64,000 nucleotides of DNA from Spirosoma rigui (GCF_002067135.1 NZ_CP020105.1:2790001-2854000); one strand, 5' to 3'. Shown: positions 33,308 to 41,970, counted from the stretch's first letter. Notes: generated by a model not told the origin, from the letters alone. Numbers and translations: made by a program.

Positions 33308-34435
33308 ATGACCTACTACCTCATTGCCGGTGAACGCTCTGGTGACCTGCACGGTGCCAACCTTATCCGGGCAATCCGCCACCACGATCCCGACGCCAGT
33401 TGTCGGGCCTACGGGGGGGAGCAGATGGAAGCCGCCGGTGCAAAACTGGTTCGCCACTATCGGCAGATGGCCTTTATGGGGTTTGTAGAGGTGGCCAGGA
33501 ACCTGGGTACCATTCGCCGGATCATGCGCGAATGCCAGGCTGATCTGCTGGCTACCCGGCCCGATGTGCTGATTCTGATTGACTACGCCGGGTTCAACCT
33601 TCGCATGGCCCGTTTTGCCAAGCGACACGGTATTCCGGTGTTCTATTATATATCACCTAAAGTGTGGGCGTGGAACCCCGGTAGGGCGCGCAACATCAAA
33701 GCGAGTGTCGACCGGCTGTTTACCATTTTACCCTTCGAGACGACGTTCTTCGCTGGCTACGGCTACGATGTGACGTACGTGGGCAACCCGCTCCTCGACG
33801 CGCTGGCCGACTTCAGACCCGATCCTGATTTCCGGCGGTCGATAGGGCTCAGCGACGCACCCGTAGTAGCGCTGTTGCCGGGAAGTCGTCGGCAGGAAAT
33901 TACGGCTATGCTGCCGGTTATGCTGGCGGCTACCCGGCGTTTTCCGGCCTGCCAGTTTGTTGTCGGAACCGTAAGTAACCTACCGGATACCTTATACGAC
34001 AGTATCCTGGCCGACTATCCGACGGTGCGTCGGGTCAGTGATTCGGCCTACGATCTGCTACACATAGCTACGGCAGCGCTGGTAACATCGGGGACGGCCA
34101 CGTTGGAAACGGGTCTTTTCAATGTACCGCAGGTGGTTTGCTATAAAACGGCGCGTTGGTGGTATGAGATTGGCAAACGCATCCTGACGGTACCGTACCT
34201 TTCGCTGGTCAACCTCATTGCCGAGCGGGCTGTTGTACCCGAGTTGATCTACGACTGCACGCCCGACCGAATTGCCGATGAACTGACGATGCTGTTACCG
34301 GGCGGAACGAAGCGGGAGGCCCAACTGGACGGTTACCGGGAAGTACGGCAAAAAATGGGTGAACCGGGTGCGTCAGAGCGGGCGGGCGGAGCAATGGTAG
34401 CGGAACTGAAAGCGATGCTGGCGATGCACAAGTAG
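33308..34435 (+). CDS. lpxB: Lipid-A-disaccharide synthase
   Basis: 375-residue GT19 glycosyltransferase. Typical start YLIAGERSGDLHGANLI, then GGEQMEAAG, MGFVEV, IDYAGFNLRMA, YYISPKVWAW and FETTFF. The C-terminal nucleotide-binding half has LLPGSRRQEI and SGTATLETGLFNVPQVVCYKT. It joins UDP-2,3-diacylglucosamine to lipid X to form the lipid A disaccharide at the inner membrane. It converges with an acyltransferase gene downstream. Confidence 0.96.
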   Translation: MTYYLIAGERSGDLHGANLIRAIRHHDPDASCRAYGGEQMEAAGAKLVRHYRQMAFMGFVEVARNLGTIRRIMRECQADLLATRPDVLILIDYAGFNLRMARFAKRHGIPVFYYISPKVWAWNPGRARNIKASVDRLFTILPFETTFFAGYGYDVTYVGNPLLDALADFRPDPDFRRSIGLSDAPVVALLPGSRRQEITAMLPVMLAATRRFPACQFVVGTVSNLPDTLYDSILADYPTVRRVSDSAYDLLHIATAALVTSGTATLETGLFNVPQVVCYKTARWWYEIGKRILTVPYLSLVNLIAERAVVPELIYDCTPDRIADELTMLLPGGTKREAQLDGYREVRQKMGEPGASERAGGAMVAELKAMLAMHK

Positions 34436-34506
34436 ACGCCTGCCGTATGGGGGGCTTAACAGTGAACGAACGGGGTACCGAAAGATACGGTCGTTGCTGC
34501 TGTATG

Positions 34507-35079
34507 TCAATCCCGACTGATAACACCCGTGGCTTCCCATTGCTTCAGCCAGTCTTTTTTGATGCCCTGCACCTGGGAAAAGAACTGATAAAAAATAGCC
34601 ATATCCTGCTCGTAGTTGCCGGTAACGTACAACGGTTCGCTCAGCAGGACGAGTTTGCGGGGCCAATCGAAGCCGGTCAGGATGAGGGGAACGCCCGATT
34701 TCAGGGCGATGTAATAAAATCCCGTCTTGAGTTTACTGACATTGGAGCGCGTACCCTCCGGAGCAATGCAGATGTGAAGTTGCTCGTTCCTGTTGAATTC
34801 GTCGACGGTGGCGTCGACCAGGTTATGCGACTTACCCCGGTAAACGGGAATGCCCCCCAAGGCCCGAAACAGCCAGCCTGAGTACCACTTGAAAAGCGAA
34901 CTCTTGGCCATGAACTGAATCCAGATGTGAATGGTGGGGCGGATACCGAGCCCGATGGGAAAATCCCAGTTGGTGGTGTGTGGGGTGACAACCCAGATAC
35001 CCTTCGGCACCGTTGGAACGGGCCCGACAATTCGCCAGCCCCATAATCTAAACAGCCAGCGTGAGAGGGCACCAAGCAT
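34507..35079 (-). CDS. 1-acyl-sn-glycerol-3-phosphate acyltransferase-like protein
   Basis: 190 residues, PlsC-type. The HX4D motif is HTTNWD (block I), followed by GGIPVYRG (block II), IAPEGTRS (block III) and VPLILTGFD (block IV). Its short length and first residues (LSRWLFRLWGWRIVGPVP) match the small PlsC relatives common in Bacteroidota. It probably transfers an acyl chain to lysophosphatidic acid or a similar lipid at the inner membrane. It is followed on its 5' side by a 23-bp inverted repeat that may end the small upstream gene. Confidence 0.88.
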   Translation of the reverse strand: MLGALSRWLFRLWGWRIVGPVPTVPKGIWVVTPHTTNWDFPIGLGIRPTIHIWIQFMAKSSLFKWYSGWLFRALGGIPVYRGKSHNLVDATVDEFNRNEQLHICIAPEGTRSNVSKLKTGFYYIALKSGVPLILTGFDWPRKLVLLSEPLYVTGNYEQDMAIFYQFFSQVQGIKKDWLKQWEATGVISRD

Positions 35080-35106
35080 TGTCCTGCGTGAGAAAGGGTG
35101 ATGTAC

Positions 35107-35161
35107 CCAACCGCCGGAGCATACGTAGTGGTCGATTGACTACGTATGCTCCGGCGGTTGG
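35107..35161 (-). terminator. Perfect 23-bp inverted repeat
   Basis: Arms 35107-35129 and 35139-35161 match exactly as reverse complements with a 9-base loop. It lies between the 33-residue membrane peptide gene and the acyltransferase gene, both on the minus strand. A short T-run is absent. Probable terminator or 3' stabiliser of the small gene. Confidence 0.7.
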
Positions 35162-35196
35162 ATAAAAACTTCGGACTGCGTTGGCAGCCTCGTTAA

Positions 35197-35298
35197 TTAA
35201 TATTTCCGGTCCTTACTTTCCAGCCATTTACCAGTAATGAAGGAAGCCGCCAGCAGTGCAGCGTAGAACAGGAGTGTTAATGGGGTCGATAAATCCAT
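35197..35298 (-). CDS. 33-residue single-pass membrane peptide
   Basis: Short frame encoding MDLSTPLTLLFY followed by AALLAASFITG, then a basic end (KWLESKDRKY). This gives one membrane helix of about 18 residues with positive charges on the C-terminal side. Support: an exact -7 element (TATTTTTG on the minus strand, 35324-35331) about 26 bases before the ATG, a 23-bp inverted repeat after the stop, and a compact, sensible composition. It matches no small protein I recognise. KdpF- or CydX-like accessory peptides have a similar size, but no partner transporter or oxidase is nearby. Confidence 0.5.
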   Translation of the reverse strand: MDLSTPLTLLFYAALLAASFITGKWLESKDRKY

Positions 35299-35323
35299 GG
35301 TACTAGTCAGTTGAAATCGGGTG

Positions 35324-35331
35324 CAAAAATA
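35324..35331 (-). promoter_or_regulatory. -7 element (TATTTTTG on minus strand)
   Basis: Plus-strand CAAAAATA; exact TAnnTTTG on the minus strand, upstream of the 33-residue peptide gene. Confidence 0.45.
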
Positions 35332-35350
35332 CGAGAGACGCTGAATAAAA

Positions 35351-35408
35351 GACGCTGGATGTTAGACTTTTGTTTTGTTGAAAAATGATCAGTCTGACAT
35401 CCAGCGTC
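35351..35408 (-). terminator. Hairpin after hisB
   Basis: GACGCTGGATGTTAGAC (35351-35367) pairs with GTCTGACATCCAGCGTC (35392-35408) with one wobble pair and a 24-base T/A-rich loop. It begins nine bases past the hisB stop on the minus strand. Confidence 0.7.
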
Positions 35409-35416
35409 GGGTTCAC

Positions 35417-36565
35417 CTACAACACACCTTTGGTGCTGGGCATGTTGTCGAGTTCGTTGATATCACGCCGGACGGCCATTTTAATGGCTTTGGCAAACGC
35501 CTTGAAGATCGCTTCGATCTTATGATGCTCGTTATCTCCTTCCACTTTCACGTTCAGATTGCACAGTGCGGTATCGGCAAAAGATTTAAAAAAATGGAAG
35601 AACATCTCAGTGGGCATGTCGCCAATTTTCTCCCGCCGGAACTCAGCATCCCACACCAGCCACGGCCGGCCCGAAAAGTCGATAGCGACCTGCGCCAGGG
35701 CTTCGTCCATCGGGAGCAGGAAGCCGTAGCGGCTGATGCCGCGTTTGTCGCTCAGGGCCTGGCGGTAGGCTTCACCCAGGGCCAGCGCTGTATCTTCAAT
35801 GGTATGGTGCTCATCAATATGCAGGTCGCCCTGTACATGGATGCTCAGGTTAGCGCCGGAATGCTTGGCAACCTGGTCGAGCATGTGGTCGAAAAAGCCT
35901 AGGCCAGTATGCATAGCTGCCTGACCGGTTCCGTCCAGATTGAGTTCGACGCGGATCTGGGTTTCTTTGGTGTTGCGTTCAACAACGGCGGTACGGGCGG
36001 GCAAGCGCAGAAACCTGTAAATTTCGTCCCAGTCGCCGGTTGTCAGCGCAATAGCGTCGCGCATGGCATCGGTCAGCCCCGACACGTCGGCCGACTGCAC
36101 CGTAGCTAACCCGCCTGGTGGTAAAAACAGGATCGCTTTGGCTCCCAGATTAACGGCCAGCTGAACATCGGTCAGGCGGTCGCCAATGACGTAGCTATTC
36201 GCCAGGTCGTAGTCGCCGGTGACATAGTCCATTAGCATACCAGTACCCGGTTTGCGGGTCGGGGCATTGTCGCGGGGGAAATGGCGATCGATATGAACGC
36301 CCGTGAACTGGATGTTCTCACCCGCCAAAGTCGTCATCATTTTATTGTGGGCGGGCCAGAACGTATCTTCCGGAAACGAATCGGTACCCAGTCCATCCTG
36401 GTTAGTAACCATGATCAAACCGTAGTCCGTTTCGTCGGCAATTTTCCGCATGGCCGAAATGGCTTTTGGAATAAAATCGAGTTTCGCCAGGGAATCGACC
36501 TGCTGATCGGGCTGCGGCTCGGCAATGAGCGTACCATCACGGTCGATAAACAAAAGTTTTTGCAT
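35417..36565 (-). CDS. hisB: Bifunctional histidinol-phosphatase / imidazoleglycerol-phosphate dehydratase
   Basis: 382 residues. The N-terminal HAD phosphatase domain (residues 1-170) has the DxDGT motif in [23 protein letters not shown] and RKPGTGML with [10 protein letters not shown]. The C-terminal IGPD domain has [42 protein letters not shown] and [14 protein letters not shown], ending SSTKGVL-like PSTKGVL. It catalyses the dehydration and dephosphorylation steps of histidine synthesis. The start at 36565 ([12 protein letters not shown]) matches other HisB proteins; an ATG at 36577 would leave almost no leader after the promoter at 36588-36595. No other his genes are adjacent. Confidence 0.96.
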   Translation of the reverse strand: MQKLLFIDRDGTLIAEPQPDQQVDSLAKLDFIPKAISAMRKIADETDYGLIMVTNQDGLGTDSFPEDTFWPAHNKMMTTLAGENIQFTGVHIDRHFPRDNAPTRKPGTGMLMDYVTGDYDLANSYVIGDRLTDVQLAVNLGAKAILFLPPGGLATVQSADVSGLTDAMRDAIALTTGDWDEIYRFLRLPARTAVVERNTKETQIRVELNLDGTGQAAMHTGLGFFDHMLDQVAKHSGANLSIHVQGDLHIDEHHTIEDTALALGEAYRQALSDKRGISRYGFLLPMDEALAQVAIDFSGRPWLVWDAEFRREKIGDMPTEMFFHFFKSFADTALCNLNVKVEGDNEHHKIEAIFKAFAKAIKMAVRRDINELDNMPSTKGVL

Positions 36566-36587
36566 AGTGGGGGCCATAGTAACCCCA

Positions 36588-36615
36588 CAAAGATAGGGCC
36601 CCGTCGTGTTGCAAA
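36588..36615 (-). promoter_or_regulatory. hisB promoter (TATCTTTG with upstream TTTG)
   Basis: On the minus strand a TTTG (36612-36615) is followed after 16 bases by TATCTTTG (36588-36595), close to the Bacteroidota TTG...TAnnTTTG layout. The hisB ATG at 36565 lies about 22 bases beyond. Confidence 0.55.
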
Positions 36616-36626
36616 CGAAAATGTAC

Positions 36627-36634
36627 TACTTTTG
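36627..36634 (+). promoter_or_regulatory. -7 element (TACTTTTG) upstream of the NYN gene
   Basis: Exact TAnnTTTG on the plus strand, divergent from the hisB promoter, 233 bases before the NYN gene start. It would give a long leader that includes a small CACTTTC/GAAAGTG hairpin near 36810. Confidence 0.4.
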
Positions 36635-36867
36635 TACTGTAGTTCTTTACAGCTATCTCTCTACCTTCCTGCTTTATACGAATTGTTGTTCTTAGCGTAC
36701 TTAGTTGCTTCTACTGTTTTACTATAGAATCAAGATAGACGTTTGCGTTTATTAGCCAAATTAGTTGTAGTACTCAGTCCATACCGAAACGCATTGATAG
36801 CCATGAAAGAACACTTTCCTGAAAGTGCAGTACTTCATAACCATAGCTTTAAAATCTTAGTTAAAAC

Positions 36868-37899
36868 ATGCCAACATCATCATCGAGACTAACCCGTATC
36901 GGGGTTTTTTATGACGGTAACTATTTTCTACATGTAAGTAACTATTACAATTATTCCCACGAACGACGCAGTCGGATCAGTATATCGGGACTTCACGCGT
37001 TTATTCGTCGGCAGGTAGCAGAAGAAGAGGGTGTTAATGAACGTCTTTGCCAAATTGTTGATGCGCATTATTTCCGGGGTCGCCTGAATGCTCACGAAGC
37101 TAATCAGCGTGGTAATCAGTTATTTTACGATCGGTTGTTCGACGATATTCTTATGTCGGAAGGGGTTGTTACCCACTACCTTCCCGTAAAAACCTACCAG
37201 GGATACCGCCAGGAAAAAGGGATCGATGTCTGGCTTGCGCTCGAAGCGTTTGAACTGGCGCAGTACAAAAAGTTTGATGTTGTCGTGTTGATTACCTCGG
37301 ACGGCGATTATGTGCCGCTCATTCGTAAACTCAATACCATTGGCTCCCGGATCATGGTTCTAAGCTGGGATTTCGAATTTGAGAATGAGCAGGGCGAAAA
37401 ACAGGTAACCCGTACGTCACAGGATTTACTGGAAGAGGTATCGTACCCGGTTGCCATGCACGAATTGATTGATAACCGCACCCGCAAGAGTGATACGGTG
37501 ATTCAAAATCTATTCGTGAAGCAAGCGCAGTCGCGTCCAACGTTCACCGCAGCGACCACCGCCAACGGTGGAACTTATACCAACGGAAACAGTTTTAGTA
37601 CGTTCACCAACGGCAATACGTATGGTGGCTATCAGGAAGCCGATGAGCCGAATTATAACGTGGCAGACGGTATCATTGTAGACGACGATCCCGAAGGCCG
37701 GAAAATCAGCACCATCCGCAGTCTGAAAACGGGTTATGGTTTTGTCAATTACCCACCCAACAACCTGTTTTTTCACTATACCAGCCTGATCGATACGGAC
37801 TTCAACGAGTTGCAGGTCGATGACGAGGTTGAGTTCACCATCGGGCAGAATGCCGAAGGTAAAGACATCGCAATTGATGTGCAGTTAGTTCGTCATTAA
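36868..37899 (+). CDS. NYN-domain RNase fused to a cold-shock domain
   Basis: 343 residues. The NYN/PIN-like domain covers about residues 8-205: D16 in GVFYDGNYF, the acidic DVWLALEAFEL helix, and TSDGDYVPLIRKL, the standard Mg-binding set of LabA/NYN ribonucleases. A Gly/Asn/Thr-rich linker follows (NGGTYTNGNSFSTFTNG). Residues 275-343 form a cold-shock domain: RSLKTGYGFV (RNP1-like), NLFFHYT (RNP2-like) and VDDEVEFTIGQNAEGKDIAIDV. The expected activity is metal-dependent RNA cleavage, with the cold-shock domain supplying single-stranded nucleic-acid binding. pabB starts two bases after its stop, so the two are co-transcribed, although no functional link is obvious. Confidence 0.88.
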   Translation: MPTSSSRLTRIGVFYDGNYFLHVSNYYNYSHERRSRISISGLHAFIRRQVAEEEGVNERLCQIVDAHYFRGRLNAHEANQRGNQLFYDRLFDDILMSEGVVTHYLPVKTYQGYRQEKGIDVWLALEAFELAQYKKFDVVVLITSDGDYVPLIRKLNTIGSRIMVLSWDFEFENEQGEKQVTRTSQDLLEEVSYPVAMHELIDNRTRKSDTVIQNLFVKQAQSRPTFTAATTANGGTYTNGNSFSTFTNGNTYGGYQEADEPNYNVADGIIVDDDPEGRKISTIRSLKTGYGFVNYPPNNLFFHYTSLIDTDFNELQVDDEVEFTIGQNAEGKDIAIDVQLVRH

Positions 37900-37901
37900 G
37901 T

Positions 37902-39194
37902 ATGAATGAAGTTCGGGTGACTGTTGCCGACGTATCGGCGTTCAAACGGCAGGCACTCGCCTGGGCTACGGCGCAGGAAACACCCCAATCGGGTTTTATC
38001 ACCTTACTGAACAACAACTTTATTGCTTACCCCCATGACCCGTTTCCCAACCGGCTTTTCGTCGGTGCGAAGCGGGTCATTTCGTTGGTGGACTCTGATC
38101 CATTTCAGGCTCTGCACGACGCCCACCGGGCCCGGCCTTCCTATTTGGTAGGCTATTTGGGGTACGATCTGAAAAACCAGCTCGAAGACCTGACCAGCCG
38201 CCACCCCAATCGGCTCGGTTTTCCCGATACTTATTTTGTTGAACCCGAGTGGATTCTTGATTTTGTTGACAACGACGTTATCATTCAAGGCGAAGGCGAT
38301 GTGAATAGGGTAGTGGAGGAGGTGCGGAACTACCCTCATTGCCCCGTTGGTAAGGGTGGGAAGACACACATAATCCAGTGCCGTGTTACGCCCGAGGAGT
38401 ACATGGCCCGAGTTCGGCAAATCAAGCAACATATTGTGGCCGGCGATGTGTATGAGTTGAATTACTGCATCGAGTTTCTGGTCGAGAACGCCGTCCTGGA
38501 TCCTCTGGCTACCTATGACGCATTGAATACCCGGTCACCAATGCCGTTTTCGAGTTTTCTCAAGCTGGGAAACCGCTACGTCATAGGGGCATCACCGGAG
38601 CGGTTTATGCGGAAGCAGGGTAGAACGCTGTTGTCACAGCCCATCAAAGGAACGATCCGGCGTAGTAAAGACCCCGTCGAAGATGCTGCCCTGCGGGCAC
38701 GGCTACGGAACTCCGAGAAAGAGCGGGCCGAGAATCTGATGATCGTTGATCTGGTTCGCAACGATCTCGCCCGCTCGGCCGAAACGGGTTCGGTACGGGT
38801 CGATGAATTGTTCGGAATATACGGTTTCGAGCAGGTCTACCAGATGATTTCGACAGTGTCGGCAGTGCTGCGTGAGGATCTGTCGTGGACTGATGCCTTG
38901 CGCAACGCCTTCCCGATGGGCAGCATGACGGGCGCCCCTAAAATCCGGGCCATGCAACTCATCGACGAACTGGAGGTGAGTCGCCGGGGTGTTTACTCAG
39001 GTGCTATCGGCTTTGTAACACCCGACGGCGATTTTGACTTCAATGTCGTTATCCGCTCGCTGCTCTACAACGCCGAGTGCCAATACGCATCATTCTCGGT
39101 TGGCAGCGCCATCACCTACGATGCAGACCCTGCCCAGGAGTGGGAAGAGTGCCTCCTTAAAGCGCGGGCTATTCGGGAAGTGCTGGCAGGATAA
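37902..39194 (+). CDS. pabB: Aminodeoxychorismate synthase component I
   Basis: 430-residue chorismate-binding enzyme. The C-terminal catalytic domain has GDVYELNYCIEF, GASPERFM, the PIKGT motif whose Lys distinguishes PabB from anthranilate synthase (PIAGT), SEKERAENLMIVDLVRNDL, GSMTGAPKIRAM and GVYSGAIGF. The N-terminal TrpE-like part has YLVGYLGYDLKN. It aminates chorismate to aminodeoxychorismate for folate synthesis. No lyase (PabC) fusion or PabA gene is adjacent. It lies two bases after the NYN gene and converges with the M23 gene. Confidence 0.92.
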   Translation: MNEVRVTVADVSAFKRQALAWATAQETPQSGFITLLNNNFIAYPHDPFPNRLFVGAKRVISLVDSDPFQALHDAHRARPSYLVGYLGYDLKNQLEDLTSRHPNRLGFPDTYFVEPEWILDFVDNDVIIQGEGDVNRVVEEVRNYPHCPVGKGGKTHIIQCRVTPEEYMARVRQIKQHIVAGDVYELNYCIEFLVENAVLDPLATYDALNTRSPMPFSSFLKLGNRYVIGASPERFMRKQGRTLLSQPIKGTIRRSKDPVEDAALRARLRNSEKERAENLMIVDLVRNDLARSAETGSVRVDELFGIYGFEQVYQMISTVSAVLREDLSWTDALRNAFPMGSMTGAPKIRAMQLIDELEVSRRGVYSGAIGFVTPDGDFDFNVVIRSLLYNAECQYASFSVGSAITYDADPAQEWEECLLKARAIREVLAG

Positions 39195-39228
39195 CCAGCT
39201 TCAGGACCAGAAGCTGGATATTTCGTGG

Positions 39229-39885
39229 CTAAGTGGAAGCGTATAACCCCGGTATCCTCAATAGCTGATTTGGATCGGGGCAAAGGGCCAGAAATTTTGC
39301 CCGGTCGGTCAGCGAGCATACGCCGGGGAAGTCACCCCGCAGACCCAGCATATCGGTCATGAGCTGAAAGTGCAGGTGTGGTGGCCAGTCTCCATTTTCG
39401 GGATAAGGGCCAATCTCGGCCAGTTTTTCACCGGCTTCAATCGGTTTGCCTTCGTATAAACTAACCAGCGATGCGCGGGTCAGGTGGCCATACAGGCTGT
39501 ATAGGACGCCGTCGGCCGTTTGATGCTCCAGAATAATCGTTGGGCCATAGTCGCCGAAGTTAGCGTTGTCCTGAAAGCTGTGAACGATACCCGGCACGGG
39601 AGCAAAGACGGGCGTTCCGGCTTCGGCCCACAAATCGATGCCGAGGTGAATTTCGCGCGGTTCGGCTTGCGCCGTATTGAAATGGTTACTACGACGGTAT
39701 ATCGTCCGGTGTTCATTGTAGCCCCCCACACCAACCCGGGCCCCTGCGTCGCGGAGCTTACCGAAGACATAGGCAGAAAACGTTGCCGTATTGGTTAGAT
39801 CGAGGGCGGCCAGATCGGGGTTGGCCGCCGAAAAGTCGAGAATCAGGTAGGGATCAGTCTGGAAATCGACGGGTAAAATCATCAT
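39229..39885 (-). CDS. M23-family metallopeptidase without a signal peptide
   Basis: 218 residues. The lysostaphin-type zinc site is visible: HLGIDLWA (His and Asp ligands) and HLHFQLM (third His motif), with GHLTRAS between them. The N-terminal 80 residues are not hydrophobic (MMILPVDFQTDPYLILDFS), so there is no export signal. Typical M23 enzymes cut peptidoglycan cross-links outside the cytoplasm; this one may have another substrate or an unrecognised route. The start could also be the second Met. It converges with pabB. Confidence 0.85.
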   Translation of the reverse strand: MMILPVDFQTDPYLILDFSAANPDLAALDLTNTATFSAYVFGKLRDAGARVGVGGYNEHRTIYRRSNHFNTAQAEPREIHLGIDLWAEAGTPVFAPVPGIVHSFQDNANFGDYGPTIILEHQTADGVLYSLYGHLTRASLVSLYEGKPIEAGEKLAEIGPYPENGDWPPHLHFQLMTDMLGLRGDFPGVCSLTDRAKFLALCPDPNQLLRIPGLYAST

Positions 39886-40038
39886 TCGTCTCGGTCACAC
39901 AGGAGGTGGAATACCCGGCAAAGGTCGCACAGAATTCGCAATTTCAGCACGGGTGCTGTCTGGATGGCGGTTGTTGCCGGTTTCAACTGCCCGAGGTATA
40001 TTTACACCTATTTTGCTCGTCAATAAACACAGTTATTT

Positions 40039-40050
40039 GGTCACGTGACC
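40039..40050. promoter_or_regulatory. Palindrome GGTCACGTGACC upstream of the POT transporter gene
   Basis: Perfect 12-bp palindrome with a CACGTG core, 20 bases before the ATG at 40070. A possible regulator-binding site; no regulator is identified. Confidence 0.4.
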
Positions 40051-40069
40051 GATTGTTAAACCCAATTGC

Positions 40070-41578
40070 ATGGAATCAGCTGTTCGTCCGCCCGTTCGTC
40101 AGGCTACGCTTTTAGGTCATCCCGTAGGCCTTTTCGTTCTATTTTTTACCGAGATGTGGGAGCGGTTCAGCTACTACGGGATGCGGGCTATCCTGCTCCT
40201 GTTCCTGCTCGACAACGTTCGGGGCGGCATGGGGCTAAACGAAGCCGAAGGGGCAGCCATTTATGGTATCTACACCGCATCGGTTTACCTGCTTTCGCTA
40301 CCCGGCGGCTGGATTGCCGATAATATACTGGGCCAGCGGAAGTCCATCTGGTATGGTGGCATCATCATCATGCTGGGACACATTATCCTGGCGTTTCCGT
40401 CGGGACCCGGTCTATTCTACGCCGGACTGTGCACCGTAGCCATAGGGACTGGTTTGCTCAAGCCCAACATCAGCAGCGTCGTGGGTGAACTTTACCCGGA
40501 AGGAGGTGCCCGGAAAGACGCAGCATTCTCGATCTTCTATATGGGCATCAACACCGGCTCCCTGCTGGGTATATCCATTGTGGGGTATCTGGGCCAGAAA
40601 GTAGGCTGGCACTACGGGTTTGGTGCTGCTGCGGTGGCCATGGCACTCGGTCTGATTACTTACCGTTTATTTGCCCAGCGCTACCTGGGCGAACACGGTA
40701 AGTTCGTTGCCCAGCCCCCGCAAACTGACAGTGACAAATCGTCGACGGGAAACCGGTCACTCCTGGTCTTTCTGGTTGTGATAGTTGCGCTGCTGGCCGG
40801 TTTGCAACTGACGGGAGTGCTGGATCTGACTACGGCACAGGGACTGGCCCGGGCAATGGGTACCATCATTTCGCTCATTGCCGTGAGCTATTTCACCTAT
40901 ATACTGGTGGCGGGTGGACTGGATGCGACCGAGAAAAAGCGAGTCGTGGTACTGTTCATCTTCTTCCTGGCAGCGGCCCTGTACTGGGCGGGCAATGAGC
41001 AGCAGGGATCATCGCTGCAAATCTTTGCCGACCGCTATACTGACCTGACCGTGTTTGGCTGGCAAATGCCATCGAGCTGGTTTCAGAATCTGAATCCCGC
41101 CTTCATCCTGATTTTTTCGCCGGTGCTGGCCGCTTTCTGGGTCTTTCTGGCTAACAAGAATATTAACTTCTCGGTACCCGCCAAGTTCGCTGTATCCCTG
41201 TTGCTGTTGGGAATCGCCTACGTTATCATGGTATTTGCAGCTAACGTAGCGCTGACGGGCGAACGGACCACGCCCTTATATCTGGGGTCCACTTACCTGT
41301 TTTTTACCCTCGCCGAGCTGTTTCTGAGTCCAGTCGGGTTAAGTGCCTTTTCCAAACTGTCGCCCAGGCGGTATACCAGCCAGTTGATGGGTCTCTGGTT
41401 TGTAGGCTCGTCGCTGGGCAACCTGATTGCCGGTTTATTTGCGGGCGGATTCGACGAAGAGAACGTTCAGCAGATGCCGGGTATGTTCCAGAGCGTAGCC
41501 ATTTTTGCGCTGGCGTCGGGCCTGGTCCTGCTGCTGTTCTCCAAACCGCTCAAAAAGTGGATGGGTGGAATTGACTAG
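40070..41578 (+). CDS. Proton-dependent oligopeptide transporter (POT/PTR, MFS)
   Basis: 502 residues with 12 or more membrane helices. The POT signature FFTEMWERFSYYGMRAIL carries the ExxERFxYY proton-coupling motif in the first helix. GGWIADNILGQRKSI and GTGLLKPNISSVVGELYPEGGARKDAAFSIFYMGINTGSLL are the PTR2 hallmarks. ALYWAGNEQQGSSLQIFAD, with its conserved Glu, and FFTLAELFLSPVGLS near the end are also typical. It imports di- and tripeptides driven by the proton gradient at the inner membrane. Length is normal for the bacterial DtpT-like group. It converges with the SUI1 gene. Confidence 0.94.
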   Translation: MESAVRPPVRQATLLGHPVGLFVLFFTEMWERFSYYGMRAILLLFLLDNVRGGMGLNEAEGAAIYGIYTASVYLLSLPGGWIADNILGQRKSIWYGGIIIMLGHIILAFPSGPGLFYAGLCTVAIGTGLLKPNISSVVGELYPEGGARKDAAFSIFYMGINTGSLLGISIVGYLGQKVGWHYGFGAAAVAMALGLITYRLFAQRYLGEHGKFVAQPPQTDSDKSSTGNRSLLVFLVVIVALLAGLQLTGVLDLTTAQGLARAMGTIISLIAVSYFTYILVAGGLDATEKKRVVVLFIFFLAAALYWAGNEQQGSSLQIFADRYTDLTVFGWQMPSSWFQNLNPAFILIFSPVLAAFWVFLANKNINFSVPAKFAVSLLLLGIAYVIMVFAANVALTGERTTPLYLGSTYLFFTLAELFLSPVGLSAFSKLSPRRYTSQLMGLWFVGSSLGNLIAGLFAGGFDEENVQQMPGMFQSVAIFALASGLVLLLFSKPLKKWMGGID

Positions 41579-41604
41579 CAACTGTAGGATGTATCCAACA
41601 GTCC

Positions 41605-41943
41605 TTACCCGCCGGCTTTTTTCGCGCCGTAACCTTTTCCGGTGAGCCAGCTGAGCACTTTATCGCGGTGATCACCCTGAATCAGAATTTCGTCATCTTT
41701 TACCGAGCCGCCTGCCCCGCAGGCGGCTTTTAGCTGTTTGCCCAAATCGGCAAGATCAGCGTCGGTACCTACGAAGCCGCGAACAGTTGTTACTACCTTG
41801 TTACCACCTAACTTCACGAGCCAAATTTTCAGGGTCTGTCTGGCGGGTGGTAGTGTCTCGGCCTGCGGTTCCTCGTTCGACTGGTATTGGAAATCGGGGT
41901 CGGTGGAGTAGACGACCCCACTGATTCGGGCTTTTTTGCTCAT
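41605..41943 (-). CDS. SUI1/eIF1-family translation factor (YciH-like)
   Basis: 112 residues. The C-terminal SUI1 domain has KVVTTVRGFVGTDADLADLGKQLKAACGAGGSVKDDEILIQGDHRDKV-type spacing, with the core GCGGS-like ACGAGGSVKD and IQGDHRD. The N-terminal 35 residues are a flexible, acidic extension. The bacterial family (YciH) influences start-codon selection on the 30S subunit. An exact -7 element (TACTTTTG, 41963-41970 minus) lies 20 bases before the ATG. Confidence 0.9.
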   Translation of the reverse strand: MSKKARISGVVYSTDPDFQYQSNEEPQAETLPPARQTLKIWLVKLGGNKVVTTVRGFVGTDADLADLGKQLKAACGAGGSVKDDEILIQGDHRDKVLSWLTGKGYGAKKAGG

Positions 41944-41962
41944 GGCTTGGGCTGTTTCAAGG

Positions 41963-41970
41963 CAAAAGTA
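41963..41970 (-). promoter_or_regulatory. -7 element (TACTTTTG) for the SUI1 gene
   Basis: Plus-strand CAAAAGTA; exact TAnnTTTG on the minus strand, 20 bases before the SUI1 gene start. Confidence 0.5.

Noticed and set aside
35417..36565. Missing zinc-loop cysteines in the HisB phosphatase half
   Set aside because: The E. coli enzyme has a Cys-rich loop here, but from memory Bacteroidota HisB proteins also read DR...(S/T)RKP without it. So this looks like a lineage feature and not a defect.
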